Source: HGM04593 sp045661205 (GTDB lineage: Bacteria > Bacteroidota > Bacteroidia > Bacteroidales > Bacteroidaceae). From it: a DNA stretch of 64,000 bases. A program made the translations under genes and the position numbers. Every line of letters begins with the position of its first letter. The first letter of the stretch is position 1. Location of the stretch: assembly GCA_045661205.1 (NCBI GenBank), contig JAZRFE010000008.1, forward strand, positions 10,093 to 74,092, given 5' to 3'. Below the pieces are notes generated by a model, which had not been told where the DNA came from, did not search any database, and worked only from the letters and a program-made list of their open reading frames with translations. Shown here piece by piece: positions 43,488 to 53,067 of this stretch.

Positions 43488-45043
43488 ACATTACCTTTAT
43501 ACAGCCGGAGAAATTCCGCGAACAGATGGAGTATTTGCGTCGCGAGAGAGGTATGGACTTCTTGCGCGAGCTTGTGGGCATGGACTGGGGCGAAGAGGGC
43601 ATTGGAGCCATCTACCTGCTCGAGAACAGCACGACGAAAGAGAATGTGCAGATAGCCACTCGCACCACTAACCGAGAGACACCGTCGCTGCCCACCGTCA
43701 GCGATATATGGAAAATCGCCGAGATGTACGAGCGCGAGGCATTCGACTTTTTCGGCATCATTTTCGACGGACACCCCGACCTGCGCCGCCTGTTCCTGCG
43801 CAACGACTGGGTGGGCTACCCGCTGAGAAAGGATTACGACGAGAGCGAGGAGCTGAACCCTGTGAGAATGTACAGTGAGAGCCTCGACAATGAGTGTACA
43901 CATACATTGCAGCCCGACGGCACGATAAAAAGAAACCCCGACACGCTTTTCGACGACAAGGAATTTGTGATAAACATAGGCCCGCAACACCCTGCCACAC
44001 ATGGAGTGCTGCGTTTCCGTCTGTCGTTGGAGGGAGAGGTGATACGTAAAACCGATGTACACTGCGGCTACATACACCGAGGCGTGGAGAAGTTGAGCGA
44101 AAAGTTCACCTACCCGCAGATATTGGCACTGACCGACCGTCTGGACTATTTGAGTGCCCACCAGAACCGCCATGCACTGTGCATGTGTCTGGAGAAGGCG
44201 ATGGGTATGGAGGTAACCGAGCGCACACAATATATACGCACCATTATGGACGAGCTTCAGCGCATAGACTCGCACCTGCTCTTCATTTCGTGTGCAGCGA
44301 TGGACCTGGGAGCACTCACTACCTTTATATATGGATTCCGCGACCGCGAGAAGATACTCGATATTTTCGAGGAGGTGACAGGTGGTCGTCTGATACAGAA
44401 CTACAATGTTATAGGCGGAGTGCAGGCGGACATTACCGCAGGCTTTGCCGAGAAGGTGAAGGCTTTCTGCAAATATATCCCAAAGAAGATTAAGGAGTAC
44501 AACGATGTGTTCACAAACAACATCATCACCCGCAAGAGAATGGTGGGTGTGGGTGTGCTTGGCCGCGACGAGGCAATATCGTTTGGATGCACAGGTGGCA
44601 CAGGCCGTGCCTCGGGCTGGGCTTGCGACGTGCGCAAACGTCACCCTTACGCGTTGTACGACAAGGTAGAGTTCAAAGAGATTATCTACCAAAATGGCGA
44701 CAGCTTCTCGCGCTACCTTGTGCGATTGGACGAAATAATGGAGTCGGTGCGCATCATAGAGCAACTGATAGACAACATACCCGAAGGAGAGTATAAGGTA
44801 AAGACAAAGCCTGTAATACGTATTCCCGAGGGAAGCTACCATGCTGCCGTCGAAGGCTCGCGCGGAGAGTTCGGAGTGTTCGTCGAGAGCCGTGGTGAGA
44901 AATCACCCTACCGCATTAAGTTCCGCCCCATGGGATTACCGCTTGTTGCCTGCATGGGCACACTGCTGAAAGGCTGTAAGATTGCCGACCTGATGACTAT
45001 TGGCGCGACACTCGACTATGTAATTCCCGACATTGACAGATAA
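43484..45043 (+). CDS. nuoCD: NADH-quinone oxidoreductase subunits C and D (fused)
   Basis: A 519-residue fusion. Residues about 1-135 are the NuoC part (EREAFDFFGIIFDGHPDLRRLFL); residues about 160-519 are the NuoD part, related to hydrogenase large subunits and forming the quinone site (GPQHPATHGVLRF; DVHCGYIHRGVEKLSE; GCTGGTGRASGWACDVRK). Fusion of C and D is usual in Bacteroidota. It overlaps nuoB by four bases. Confidence 0.96.
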   Translation: MNITFIQPEKFREQMEYLRRERGMDFLRELVGMDWGEEGIGAIYLLENSTTKENVQIATRTTNRETPSLPTVSDIWKIAEMYEREAFDFFGIIFDGHPDLRRLFLRNDWVGYPLRKDYDESEELNPVRMYSESLDNECTHTLQPDGTIKRNPDTLFDDKEFVINIGPQHPATHGVLRFRLSLEGEVIRKTDVHCGYIHRGVEKLSEKFTYPQILALTDRLDYLSAHQNRHALCMCLEKAMGMEVTERTQYIRTIMDELQRIDSHLLFISCAAMDLGALTTFIYGFRDREKILDIFEEVTGGRLIQNYNVIGGVQADITAGFAEKVKAFCKYIPKKIKEYNDVFTNNIITRKRMVGVGVLGRDEAISFGCTGGTGRASGWACDVRKRHPYALYDKVEFKEIIYQNGDSFSRYLVRLDEIMESVRIIEQLIDNIPEGEYKVKTKPVIRIPEGSYHAAVEGSRGEFGVFVESRGEKSPYRIKFRPMGLPLVACMGTLLKGCKIADLMTIGATLDYVIPDIDR

Positions 45044-45060
45044 AGAAAGGATAAAAGAGT

Positions 45061-46137
45061 ATGTACGATTTCAGTATAATAACAACAGCCATTGACCAAT
45101 TTCTGCGTTCGCTGATGCCGTCGGAATTGGCAACATTCCTCGAGTGTGTGCTCGTGGCCTTGTGCGTGCTTGTCGCTTATATTTTGCTTGCCATAGTGAT
45201 GATATTCATGGAGCGCAAGGTGTGTGCGGCATTCCAGTGTCGTCTGGGCCCCACACGTGTGGGATTTTGGGGTTTGTTGCAGGTGTTTGCCGATGTGTTC
45301 AAGATGATAATCAAAGAGATTATTGACTTTAAGCGAACCGACAACCTGCTATACAACCTCGCGCCATATCTTGTGGTGCTAAGTTCGGTGCTGACGTTCA
45401 GTTGCCTGCCCTTTGCCAACGGCCTTGAGGTTCTCGACTTTAATGTGGGACTCTTTTTCATCATGGCAACATCGTCATTCGGTGTGCTGGGAATAATGCT
45501 TGCCGGATGGAGCAGCAACAACAAATTTTCGATGATAGGTGCCATGCGCAGCGGTGCGCAGATGGTGAGTTACGAGCTGTCCATCGGATTAAGCATGCTG
45601 ACACTTGTTACCCTGAGCGGTACATTGCAGTTGAGCGAGATTGTGGAGCGTCAGGCCGATATGTGGTTCATATTCAAGGGGCATATCCCTGCCTTCACTG
45701 CATTTATCATCTATCTGATAGCAGGAAACGCCGAGACCAATCGTGGCCCCTTTGACCTGCCCGAGGCCGAGTCGGAGCTTACAGCGGGCTTTCACACTGA
45801 GTATTCGGGCATGGGATTCGGCTTTTTCTATGTGGCCGAGTTTATGAACCTGTTCATAGTATCGGGCATAGCAGCAACAATATTCCTCGGTGGATGGATG
45901 CCACTGCACATTCCCGGTCTTGAGTCTTTCAACGCCATCATGGACTACATTCCCGGCGTTGTGTGGTTTCTGGGCAAGACTTTCTTTGTAATATGGTTGC
46001 TTATGTGGATTAAATGGACCTTCCCGCGCCTGCGCATCGACCAGGTGATAACCCTCGAATGGAAATATCTGATGCCCATAGGCCTTGTGAACCTGTTGAT
46101 AATGACTGTGTGTGTGGTAATGGGATGGATTCTTTAA
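45061..46137 (+). CDS. nuoH: NADH-quinone oxidoreductase subunit H
   Basis: A 358-residue membrane subunit at the quinone channel, with about eight helices. Family signatures: MERKVCAAFQCRLGPTRVG (about 44-62), and NRGPFDLPEAESELTAGFHTEYSG near residue 230 (core DLPEAESEL). It follows nuoCD by 17 bases. Confidence 0.96.
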   Translation: MYDFSIITTAIDQFLRSLMPSELATFLECVLVALCVLVAYILLAIVMIFMERKVCAAFQCRLGPTRVGFWGLLQVFADVFKMIIKEIIDFKRTDNLLYNLAPYLVVLSSVLTFSCLPFANGLEVLDFNVGLFFIMATSSFGVLGIMLAGWSSNNKFSMIGAMRSGAQMVSYELSIGLSMLTLVTLSGTLQLSEIVERQADMWFIFKGHIPAFTAFIIYLIAGNAETNRGPFDLPEAESELTAGFHTEYSGMGFGFFYVAEFMNLFIVSGIAATIFLGGWMPLHIPGLESFNAIMDYIPGVVWFLGKTFFVIWLLMWIKWTFPRLRIDQVITLEWKYLMPIGLVNLLIMTVCVVMGWIL

Positions 46138-46147
46138 AAGCAAAGAG

Positions 46148-46597
46148 ATGAAAAGAGAGAAATATACATATTTAAGCACATTCCGCTTTGCGATAAAGTC
46201 GTTGCTGTCGGGGTTGAAAGTGACTTTTACCGAATTTTTCACTCGCAAAGTGACGGAACAATATCCCGAGAACAGAAAGACGCTGAAAATATCGGAACGT
46301 CATCGCGCTCGTCTTGTCATGCCCCACGACGAAAATGGCAACAATAGGTGCATCGCCTGTGGGCTGTGCCAGAGTGCATGCCCCAACGGTAGCATAAGCA
46401 TAACCACAAAAAGCGTCACCGACGAAGAGACAGGCAAGAGCAAAAAAGTACTTGTCAGCTACGAGTACGACCTGGGCTGCTGCATGTTCTGCCAACTGTG
46501 CGTGAATGCCTGCCCCAAAGATGCCATTGAGTTCTGCAACGACTTTGAGAATGCCGTTTACGACCGCAAGAAACTTGTGCAAAAACTGAACAAATAA
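46148..46597 (+). CDS. nuoI: NADH-quinone oxidoreductase subunit I
   Basis: A 149-residue ferredoxin-like subunit with two [4Fe-4S] motifs: CIACGLCQSACP (about 62-73) and CMFCQLCVNACP (about 114-125). These would carry clusters N6a and N6b between the electron donor and NuoB. It follows nuoH by 10 bases. The N-terminus before the first motif is basic and probably anchors the protein to the membrane arm. Confidence 0.96.
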   Translation: MKREKYTYLSTFRFAIKSLLSGLKVTFTEFFTRKVTEQYPENRKTLKISERHRARLVMPHDENGNNRCIACGLCQSACPNGSISITTKSVTDEETGKSKKVLVSYEYDLGCCMFCQLCVNACPKDAIEFCNDFENAVYDRKKLVQKLNK

Positions 46598-46604
46598 AAA
46601 AAGT

Positions 46605-47114
46605 ATGGAACTGAACACTATTACCGTCATATTTATAGGACTCTCGTTGCTGATGGTGGTTGCGGCACTGCTTGCCGTCACCACACGTAACATCATGCGA
46701 GCCGCCACATACCTGCTGTTTGTGCTGTTCGGCACCGCAGGACTATACTTTATTCTGCACTACACGTTCCTGGGAGCAGTGCAGGTGACAGTATATGCGG
46801 GAGGTATCATCGTGCTATTTGTCTTTGCGGCACTGCTCATTGGTAGAGGTACGCGCGACTTGACACACACCTCGATACTACGATACACCGCCGGCTTTAC
46901 TGCCGCGCTGACAGGACTTGCACTGACTGTTTTCCTTATATTTACACACCAATTCCCCGAGGTGCAGCACCCTGTGTCGGTGGTACCTATGAAGCTGATA
47001 GGCCACACACTGATGGGAGTGGAAAAGTATAATTTCGTGCTTCCCTTTGAGGTTGTCAGCGTGTTGCTGCTTGCCTGCATGGTGGGAGCTTTGTTGATTG
47101 CACGTAAAAGATAA
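46605..47114 (+). CDS. nuoJ: NADH-quinone oxidoreductase subunit J
   Basis: A 169-residue membrane subunit with five helices. The conserved third helix region (LGAVQVTVYAGGIIVLFVFAALL) is visible; only its core is needed for recognition. It lies 7 bases after nuoI and 6 bases before nuoK. Confidence 0.93.
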   Translation: MELNTITVIFIGLSLLMVVAALLAVTTRNIMRAATYLLFVLFGTAGLYFILHYTFLGAVQVTVYAGGIIVLFVFAALLIGRGTRDLTHTSILRYTAGFTAALTGLALTVFLIFTHQFPEVQHPVSVVPMKLIGHTLMGVEKYNFVLPFEVVSVLLLACMVGALLIARKR

Positions 47115-47120
47115 GAAGAT

Positions 47121-47429
47121 ATGATACCCGCAGAATATTACCTTGTACTTGCCGCGCTGTTGTTCTTCATTGGCGTTTTCGGCTTTTTCACACGACGCAA
47201 CCTGCTTGCTGTACTCATAAGCACCGAGCTTGTGCTGAATGCTGTGGATATTAATTTTGCAGTATTCAACGCTTACTACTACCCCGAGCACCTCGAAGGG
47301 TTCTTCTTCACGATGTTTGCCATAGGAATTGCCGCCTCGGAGACGGCTGTCGCCATTGCAATAATTCTGAACGTGTATCGCAACATGCGCACAATAAGAT
47401 TAAAAGAGCTCAAGAAACTTAAATTTTAG
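47121..47429 (+). CDS. nuoK: NADH-quinone oxidoreductase subunit K
   Basis: A 102-residue subunit with three membrane helices; the proton-channel Glu residues are seen in ISTELVLNAVDINF (about 34-47) and in the following helix. Length equals the usual NuoK length. It precedes nuoL by 6 bases. Confidence 0.95.
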   Translation: MIPAEYYLVLAALLFFIGVFGFFTRRNLLAVLISTELVLNAVDINFAVFNAYYYPEHLEGFFFTMFAIGIAASETAVAIAIILNVYRNMRTIRLKELKKLKF

Positions 47430-47435
47430 CAACTG

Positions 47436-49361
47436 ATGGAACATACTATATTCATATTGGCGTTGCCGCTGCTGAGTTTTTTGATACTTGCACTTGCCGG
47501 GATGAAGCTCCCGCACAAAGTTGCCGGTACCATCGGTACACTGTCGCTCGCGACAGTGACAATATTGTCGTACATAACTGCTGCGCAATATTTCGGTGCC
47601 GGCCGAGGAGCCGACGGGCTGTTCCCCACCATGACACCTTATAACATCACATGGTTGCCACTTACCGAGAGTTTGCAGATAGATATGGGCATAATGCTCG
47701 ACCCCATCTCTGTGATGATGCTTATTGTCATCAGCACCGTCAGTCTGATGGTGCATATATACTCGTTCGGCTACATGAAGGGCGAGAAGGGATTCCAACG
47801 CTACTATGCCTTCCTGTCGCTCTTCACATTCTCGATGCTGGGGCTTGTGGTTGCCACAAATATTTTTCAGATGTATGTATTCTGGGAGCTTGTGGGCGTG
47901 TCGTCTTATCTGCTCATAGGATTCTACTACACAAAGAAGGCTGCTATTGCCGCATCGAAAAAGGCCTTTATCGTGACACGCTTTGCCGACCTCTTTTTCC
48001 TTGTGGGCATACTGTTCTACGGCTATTATGCGGGCACCTTCTCTTTTACTCCCGAGACAAGTCTGCTTGCTTCGGCGGGAATGGTGATTCCCGTTGCAAT
48101 GGGGTTGATGTTTATTGGCGGCGCCGGAAAAAGTGCGATGTTCCCGTTGCACATTTGGCTGCCCGATGCAATGGAAGGCCCTACCCCTGTATCGGCACTC
48201 ATACACGCTGCGACGATGGTGGTGGCGGGTGTCTATCTGGTGGCACGCATGTTCCCAATATTCATTGACTTTGCCCCCGAGGTGCTGCACATCATAGCAT
48301 ACATCGGAGCATTCACAGCCCTCTATGCAGCAGTGGTGGCATGTGCTCAGACCGACATCAAGCGCGTGCTTGCCTTCTCGACAATCTCGCAGATTGCTTT
48401 CATGATGGTGGCGTTGGGCGTCTGCTCGTCGAGCGACCCGCACCACGGCGGACTTGGTTACATGGCATCGATGTTCCACCTTTTCACACACGCAATGTTC
48501 AAAGGCCTGCTGTTCCTGGGTGCCGGTGCTATAATACATGCAGTTCATAGCAACGAGCGCAGCTACATGGGAGGTTTGAGAAAATATATGCCTGTTACGC
48601 ATATTACCTTCCTCATTGCCTGTCTTGCCATTGCGGGCATTCCCCCTTTCAGCGGATTTTTCAGCAAAGATGAGATTCTAACCGCTTGTTACAGCTACTC
48701 ACCCCTGATGGGAGTGTTCATGAGCGGCGTTGCAGCACTCACTGCTTTTTATATGTTCCGCCTCTACTACATGATTTTCTGGGGAAAGAGCTACTACGAA
48801 ACACAGCTTGCGCTCTTCGAGAAGGGACGTGTAGAGGAGAAGCCCCACACACCGCACGAGGCTCCGGTGGTAATGATAATACCGTTGGTGATACTCGCCG
48901 CCATCACTTGTTTGGCAGGGTTTATTCCTTTCGGGGAGTTTATCAGCAGCAACGGCGAAGCCTACGAGATTCATCTGAACCCAGCGGTGGCAACATCGAG
49001 CATTTTGCTTGCCATCATTGGCATTGCCACTGCCACAGTTATTTACATGAAGGGACAGAACAAGGTGACGCTGACGATGAAGGTGCGAAGCAAAAAGCTC
49101 ATTCTTGCGGCTTATCACCGTTTCTACATGGATGAACTTTGGCTGTTCGTGACGAAGAAGATAATTTTCAGAGGTATCAGTCGCCCGATAGCGTGGTTTG
49201 ACAAGCATGTAATCGACGGTTTTATGGATCTTTTGGGCACAGCTACACAGGGGCTCTCCCATCAGATAAAAAGATTTCAGAGCGGAAACATACAATCGTA
49301 TTGTATATGGTTCCTGCATGGAGTGATGATTCTTGCACTGATACTCATATTCCTTGTATAA
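47436..49361 (+). CDS. nuoL: NADH-quinone oxidoreductase subunit L
   Basis: A 641-residue antiporter-like proton-pumping subunit, the farthest from the quinone site. Characteristic segments: FWELVGVSSYLLIGFYYTKK, the HIWLPDAMEGPTPVSALIHAATMVVAGVYL region, and AFSTISQIAFMMVALG; a long C-terminal lateral helix region follows from about residue 540. It is followed after 21 bases by nuoM. Confidence 0.96.
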   Translation: MEHTIFILALPLLSFLILALAGMKLPHKVAGTIGTLSLATVTILSYITAAQYFGAGRGADGLFPTMTPYNITWLPLTESLQIDMGIMLDPISVMMLIVISTVSLMVHIYSFGYMKGEKGFQRYYAFLSLFTFSMLGLVVATNIFQMYVFWELVGVSSYLLIGFYYTKKAAIAASKKAFIVTRFADLFFLVGILFYGYYAGTFSFTPETSLLASAGMVIPVAMGLMFIGGAGKSAMFPLHIWLPDAMEGPTPVSALIHAATMVVAGVYLVARMFPIFIDFAPEVLHIIAYIGAFTALYAAVVACAQTDIKRVLAFSTISQIAFMMVALGVCSSSDPHHGGLGYMASMFHLFTHAMFKGLLFLGAGAIIHAVHSNERSYMGGLRKYMPVTHITFLIACLAIAGIPPFSGFFSKDEILTACYSYSPLMGVFMSGVAALTAFYMFRLYYMIFWGKSYYETQLALFEKGRVEEKPHTPHEAPVVMIIPLVILAAITCLAGFIPFGEFISSNGEAYEIHLNPAVATSSILLAIIGIATATVIYMKGQNKVTLTMKVRSKKLILAAYHRFYMDELWLFVTKKIIFRGISRPIAWFDKHVIDGFMDLLGTATQGLSHQIKRFQSGNIQSYCIWFLHGVMILALILIFLV

Positions 49362-49382
49362 CCACAAGCATATTATATAAAG

Positions 49383-50867
49383 ATGAATATACTGAACCTT
49401 TTCATAGTTATCCCCTTGATAATGCTTCTGGCATTATGGGCGAGCCGCAACCTGCGTCAGACACGCAGTGTGATGGTAGTAGGGTCGAGCCTGCTGTTGA
49501 TGCTCGCCATATATCTGACAACCGACTTTATTGCACAGCGCAACGCGGGAGCCGACGCTGAGTTTCTATACACCGCATCGTGGCAGTGGTATGCGCCGCT
49601 GAATATATGCTACTCGATAGGAGTGGATGGTATTTCTGTGGCAATGATACTGCTGTCGGCAATAATTGTGTTCACCGGCACATTCGCCTCGTGGCGTCTG
49701 CAACCGCTCACCAAGGAGTTCTTCCTGTGGTATGTGCTGCTATCTTTGGGCGTGTTCGGGTTCTTTATCTCGACAGACCTTTTCACAATGTTCATGTTCT
49801 ACGAAACGGCACTCATTCCCATGTATCTGCTTATAGGTGTGTGGGGCAGCGGCCGCAAAGAGTACTCGGCGATGAAGCTGACGCTGATGCTGATGGGTGG
49901 CTCGGCCTTTCTACTGATGGGTATTCTGGGAATTTACTTCGGCAGCGGAGCTACGACGATGAACATTCTGGAGATTGCGGCACTCGCCAACATCCCTGCA
50001 AACGTGCAGTATATATTTTTCCCGATAATATTCCTGGGCTTCGGAGTGTTGGGCGCGCTGTTCCCGTTCCACACATGGAGCCCCGACGGTCATGCGAGTG
50101 CTCCAACATCGGTGTCGATGCTGCACGCGGGAGTGCTGATGAAGTTGGGAGGTTACGGATGTTTCAGAATAGCGATGTACCTGTTGCCACAGGCAGCTGG
50201 CGACCTAGCATGGATATTCATTATTCTCACCACCATCAGCGTGGTGTACGGCGCACTGAGTGCCATCAGTCAGACCGACCTGAAATACATTAATGCCTAT
50301 TCATCGGTGTCACACTGCGGACTGGTGCTTTTTGCATTGTTGATGATGACACGCACATCGTGCACCGGAGCTATTCTGCAAATGCTTTCGCATGGACTGA
50401 TGACCGCACTGTTCTTTGCCCTGATAGGAATGATATATGGCCGCACGCACACACGCGACATACGCGAGTTGAACGGACTGATGAAGATAATGCCTTTCTT
50501 GTCGGTGGGTTATATCATTGCGGGACTTGCCAATCTGGGCTTGCCGGGATTTAGCGGTTTTGTGGCCGAAATGACCATTTTCGTAGGTTCGTTCGAGCAG
50601 CCCGACATGTTCCACCGCACAGTTACAATAATTGCTTGCACAAGCATTGTTATTACTGCTGTATATATATTGCGCGTGGTGGGAAAGATTCTCTACGGAG
50701 AGCCTAAGAACAGCCACCATCTTGCGCTGAGCGACGCAACGTGGGACGAGCGTTTCACCGTCATCTGCCTGATAATTTGCGTTGCAGGGCTGGGCATTGC
50801 TCCCATGTGGGTGAGCAGCCTCATCGACGGCGGAGTAGGCAATATTTTCAACATATTACACCCATAA
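49383..50867 (+). CDS. nuoM: NADH-quinone oxidoreductase subunit M
   Basis: A 494-residue antiporter-like subunit. Core signatures: FFISTDLFTMFMFYETALIPMYLLIG, FPFHTWSPDGHASAPTSVSMLHAGVLMKLG, and YINAYSSVSHCGLVLFA (parts). It belongs to the same Mrp-related family as NuoL and NuoN and lies between them. Confidence 0.96.
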   Translation: MNILNLFIVIPLIMLLALWASRNLRQTRSVMVVGSSLLLMLAIYLTTDFIAQRNAGADAEFLYTASWQWYAPLNICYSIGVDGISVAMILLSAIIVFTGTFASWRLQPLTKEFFLWYVLLSLGVFGFFISTDLFTMFMFYETALIPMYLLIGVWGSGRKEYSAMKLTLMLMGGSAFLLMGILGIYFGSGATTMNILEIAALANIPANVQYIFFPIIFLGFGVLGALFPFHTWSPDGHASAPTSVSMLHAGVLMKLGGYGCFRIAMYLLPQAAGDLAWIFIILTTISVVYGALSAISQTDLKYINAYSSVSHCGLVLFALLMMTRTSCTGAILQMLSHGLMTALFFALIGMIYGRTHTRDIRELNGLMKIMPFLSVGYIIAGLANLGLPGFSGFVAEMTIFVGSFEQPDMFHRTVTIIACTSIVITAVYILRVVGKILYGEPKNSHHLALSDATWDERFTVICLIICVAGLGIAPMWVSSLIDGGVGNIFNILHP

Positions 50868-50882
50868 AAAACGATTGAAACA

Positions 50883-52310
50883 ATGAACTACATACAATTT
50901 CTTGAGATGCGCCCCGAGATAAGCCTGCTGGTTATCTTTGTAGCGGTTTTTGTTTACGACCTGGCAGCACGTGGCAAGTGGAGACACTTTTTTCACCCTC
51001 TCACATGTATGTTGCTGCTCATACACACTGCCGTATGCCTCGCAAGCAGTTACCGCGAGACAACCATATTTGGCGGAATGTACTTCACAAACCCCATGAT
51101 AGGCATCGTAAAGACCATTTTGACAGGCGGCACACTGTTGCTTACGTTGCAGGCCAACAAATGGTTGCGCAGCGCAAACACCACACACAAGCAGGGTGAG
51201 TTCTACACGCTGCTACTGAGCACGCTTTTAGGTATGTATATAATGATAAGCGCACGACATTTCCTGCTCTTCTTCATCGGCCTTGAGCTTGCATCGCTGC
51301 CTGTTGCCTGCCTTGTGGCATTCGACAAATATCGCCACCACTCGGCCGAGGCGGGAGTGAAATATGTTCTCAGCTCCATATTCTCGTCGGCGGTGATGAT
51401 ATATGGAATTTCTTTCCTCTACGGAACAACGGGAACATTATATTTCGAGGATATGGTGGCTAACATCAACGGAAGCCCATTGCAGATATTTGCCCTTGTG
51501 CTTTTCTTCGCGGGAATGGGATTCAAGATTTCGCTCGTGCCGTTCCACATGTGGACTGCCGACACTTATCAGGGCGCGCCCACGGTTGTGTCGTCATATC
51601 TTTCGGTAATCTCAAAGGGGGCGGCAGCCTTCACGCTGATGGTGATTCTGATGAAAGTCTTTGCACCGATGATTGAGCATTGGCAGATAATAATATACAT
51701 TCTGACTGTTGCCAGCATCACAGTTGCCAACCTCTTTGCCATTAGGCAGACTGACCTGAAGCGTTTCATGGCATTCAGCAGCATCTCACAAGCAGGTTAT
51801 ATAATGTTGGCTGTCATCGGAGGTTCAAAGGATGGAATGAGCGCACTTGTGTTCTATGTGCTTGTCTATATCTTTGCCAACCTCGCTGTGTTCGGAGTGA
51901 TAGAAACTCTTGAACACCACACAGGTTCGAGCGTGTCACGCGACGATTGCAACGGGCTTTACAAGAGCAACCCCAAGCTGACACTGCTGATGACACTTGC
52001 ACTATTCTCGCTTGCCGGAATACCGCCCTTTGCGGGATTCTTCAGCAAATTCTTTGTATTTATGAGTGCATTCAAGGCCGGTTTTTGGGTGCTTGTGTTC
52101 ATTGCACTGATAAACACTGTCGTTTCGCTTTACTACTATCTGCTTATTGTCAAGGCGATGTATATTACTCCCAACGAACAACCTATTGAGCCGTTCAAGA
52201 GCAGTAAATATTCTCGCATAAGCCTTGTTATCTGCCTTGCGGGTATTTTGTTGTTGGGTATATGCAGTTTTGTTTTCGAGGAGATTGACAGGCTTTCTTT
52301 CGGAATGTAG
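50883..52310 (+). CDS. nuoN: NADH-quinone oxidoreductase subunit N
   Basis: A 475-residue antiporter-like subunit. Signatures: FFAGMGFKISLVPFHMWTADTYQGAPT and MAFSSISQAGYIMLAVIGG (parts), and FAGFFSKFFVFM near the end. It is the last gene of the operon, followed at 52340 by the terminator-like hairpin of repeat A. The operon has no nuoE, nuoF or nuoG, so the NADH-oxidising module is absent here. Confidence 0.95.
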   Translation: MNYIQFLEMRPEISLLVIFVAVFVYDLAARGKWRHFFHPLTCMLLLIHTAVCLASSYRETTIFGGMYFTNPMIGIVKTILTGGTLLLTLQANKWLRSANTTHKQGEFYTLLLSTLLGMYIMISARHFLLFFIGLELASLPVACLVAFDKYRHHSAEAGVKYVLSSIFSSAVMIYGISFLYGTTGTLYFEDMVANINGSPLQIFALVLFFAGMGFKISLVPFHMWTADTYQGAPTVVSSYLSVISKGAAAFTLMVILMKVFAPMIEHWQIIIYILTVASITVANLFAIRQTDLKRFMAFSSISQAGYIMLAVIGGSKDGMSALVFYVLVYIFANLAVFGVIETLEHHTGSSVSRDDCNGLYKSNPKLTLLMTLALFSLAGIPPFAGFFSKFFVFMSAFKAGFWVLVFIALINTVVSLYYYLLIVKAMYITPNEQPIEPFKSSKYSRISLVICLAGILLLGICSFVFEEIDRLSFGM

Positions 52311-52337
52311 GGTAAGGTATTGAAATTGATTAATAAT

Positions 52338-52812
52338 GAGGATTGAGGATGTTATTTCTTCAATCCCTGTATTTTTTACCATTGATTATTATTGCTGTAC
52401 GAATGGTTGTTTTTTAATTCTCTTCTTTGGCACCCTAAGAAAAGCAAAGGTTACTTCCCCAAAATACAGCACTGTCAAAATCACAAGCAACGGACACAGT
52501 TAAGGCGCGGAACAGAGTGTGAAAGTTTTTTTGACGCGCTGTGGCGCGGCTAAACTTACACACTCCCGCGTAGTCTTTCTGTGGGAAAAGTTGCTGACAA
52601 GTAGCGCCCAACCGAAGGATATTTTCGCTTGCGAAAATTCGTGAGCAAAAGGGCGATACGACTGATTTTGTCTGTGCTGTGCCTTTTTGTTACTTTTTGT
52701 GCGACAAAAAGTAAGGATAGAAACAAAGGCCGATTAAATTGCAACAAAGATTAATGGTAAAAACTGCTCTAGAATAAAAAAGGATTGAGGACAAATGTTC
52801 CTCAATCTCCAT
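52338..52812. repeat. Non-coding palindrome-rich repeat, copy A
   Basis: This 475-base segment is an imperfect copy, in opposite orientation, of 57264-58100. Both ends carry an ATTGAGG-type hairpin (52340-52366 and 52783-52807); TTACCATTGAT and ATTAATGGTAA motifs lie just inside. Inner hairpins: TTCTTTGG-CAC-CCTAAGAA (52423-52441), ATTTTCGC-TT-GCGAAAAT (about 52620-52640), and TTACTTTTTGT-GCG-ACAAAAAGTAA (52690-52714). No protein-like frame has codon structure; short open frames differ between copies. The left hairpin with a T-run may also end the nuo transcript. Confidence 0.8.
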
Positions 52813-52829
52813 TTTCAATGAAACATACT

Positions 52830-52991
52830 CTACAAAGGTAATCTGCAAACAACCGTGCAACCATTATTCTCTTCGGAGAAAAACTCGATGGAGCCCCTAT
52901 GATTAACAACAATCTGCTTGCAAAGTGCAAGCCCGATACCACTACCCTGCTTTTTGGTAGCAAAGAAAGGAACAAACGACTTCCGCCCCAT
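52830..52991 (-). pseudogene. Remnant of a sensor histidine kinase (ATPase C-terminus)
   Basis: About 50 residues end in a normal stop and match the last part of a GHKL-type histidine-kinase ATPase domain: FVPFFATKKQGSGIGLALCK, then IVVNHRGSIEFFSEE and GCTVVCRLPL. The ATP-binding G2 box (GSGIGLALC) is present, but everything before it is missing; upstream is the GH97 terminator. It is a 3' fragment, not a functional kinase. Confidence 0.8.
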
Positions 52992-53000
52992 GCTGTATAT

Positions 53001-53040
53001 ACAAAAATTGGGTGACTCGATTGAGTCACCCAATTTTGTG
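53001..53040 (-). terminator. Intrinsic terminator of the GH97 gene
   Basis: Perfect 15-base-pair stem 53004-53018 / 53023-53037 with a four-base loop; on the minus strand a T-run follows. Confidence 0.93.
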
Positions 53041-53067
53041 TTTATTGCTTAAAAGCCTTATTAGGGA

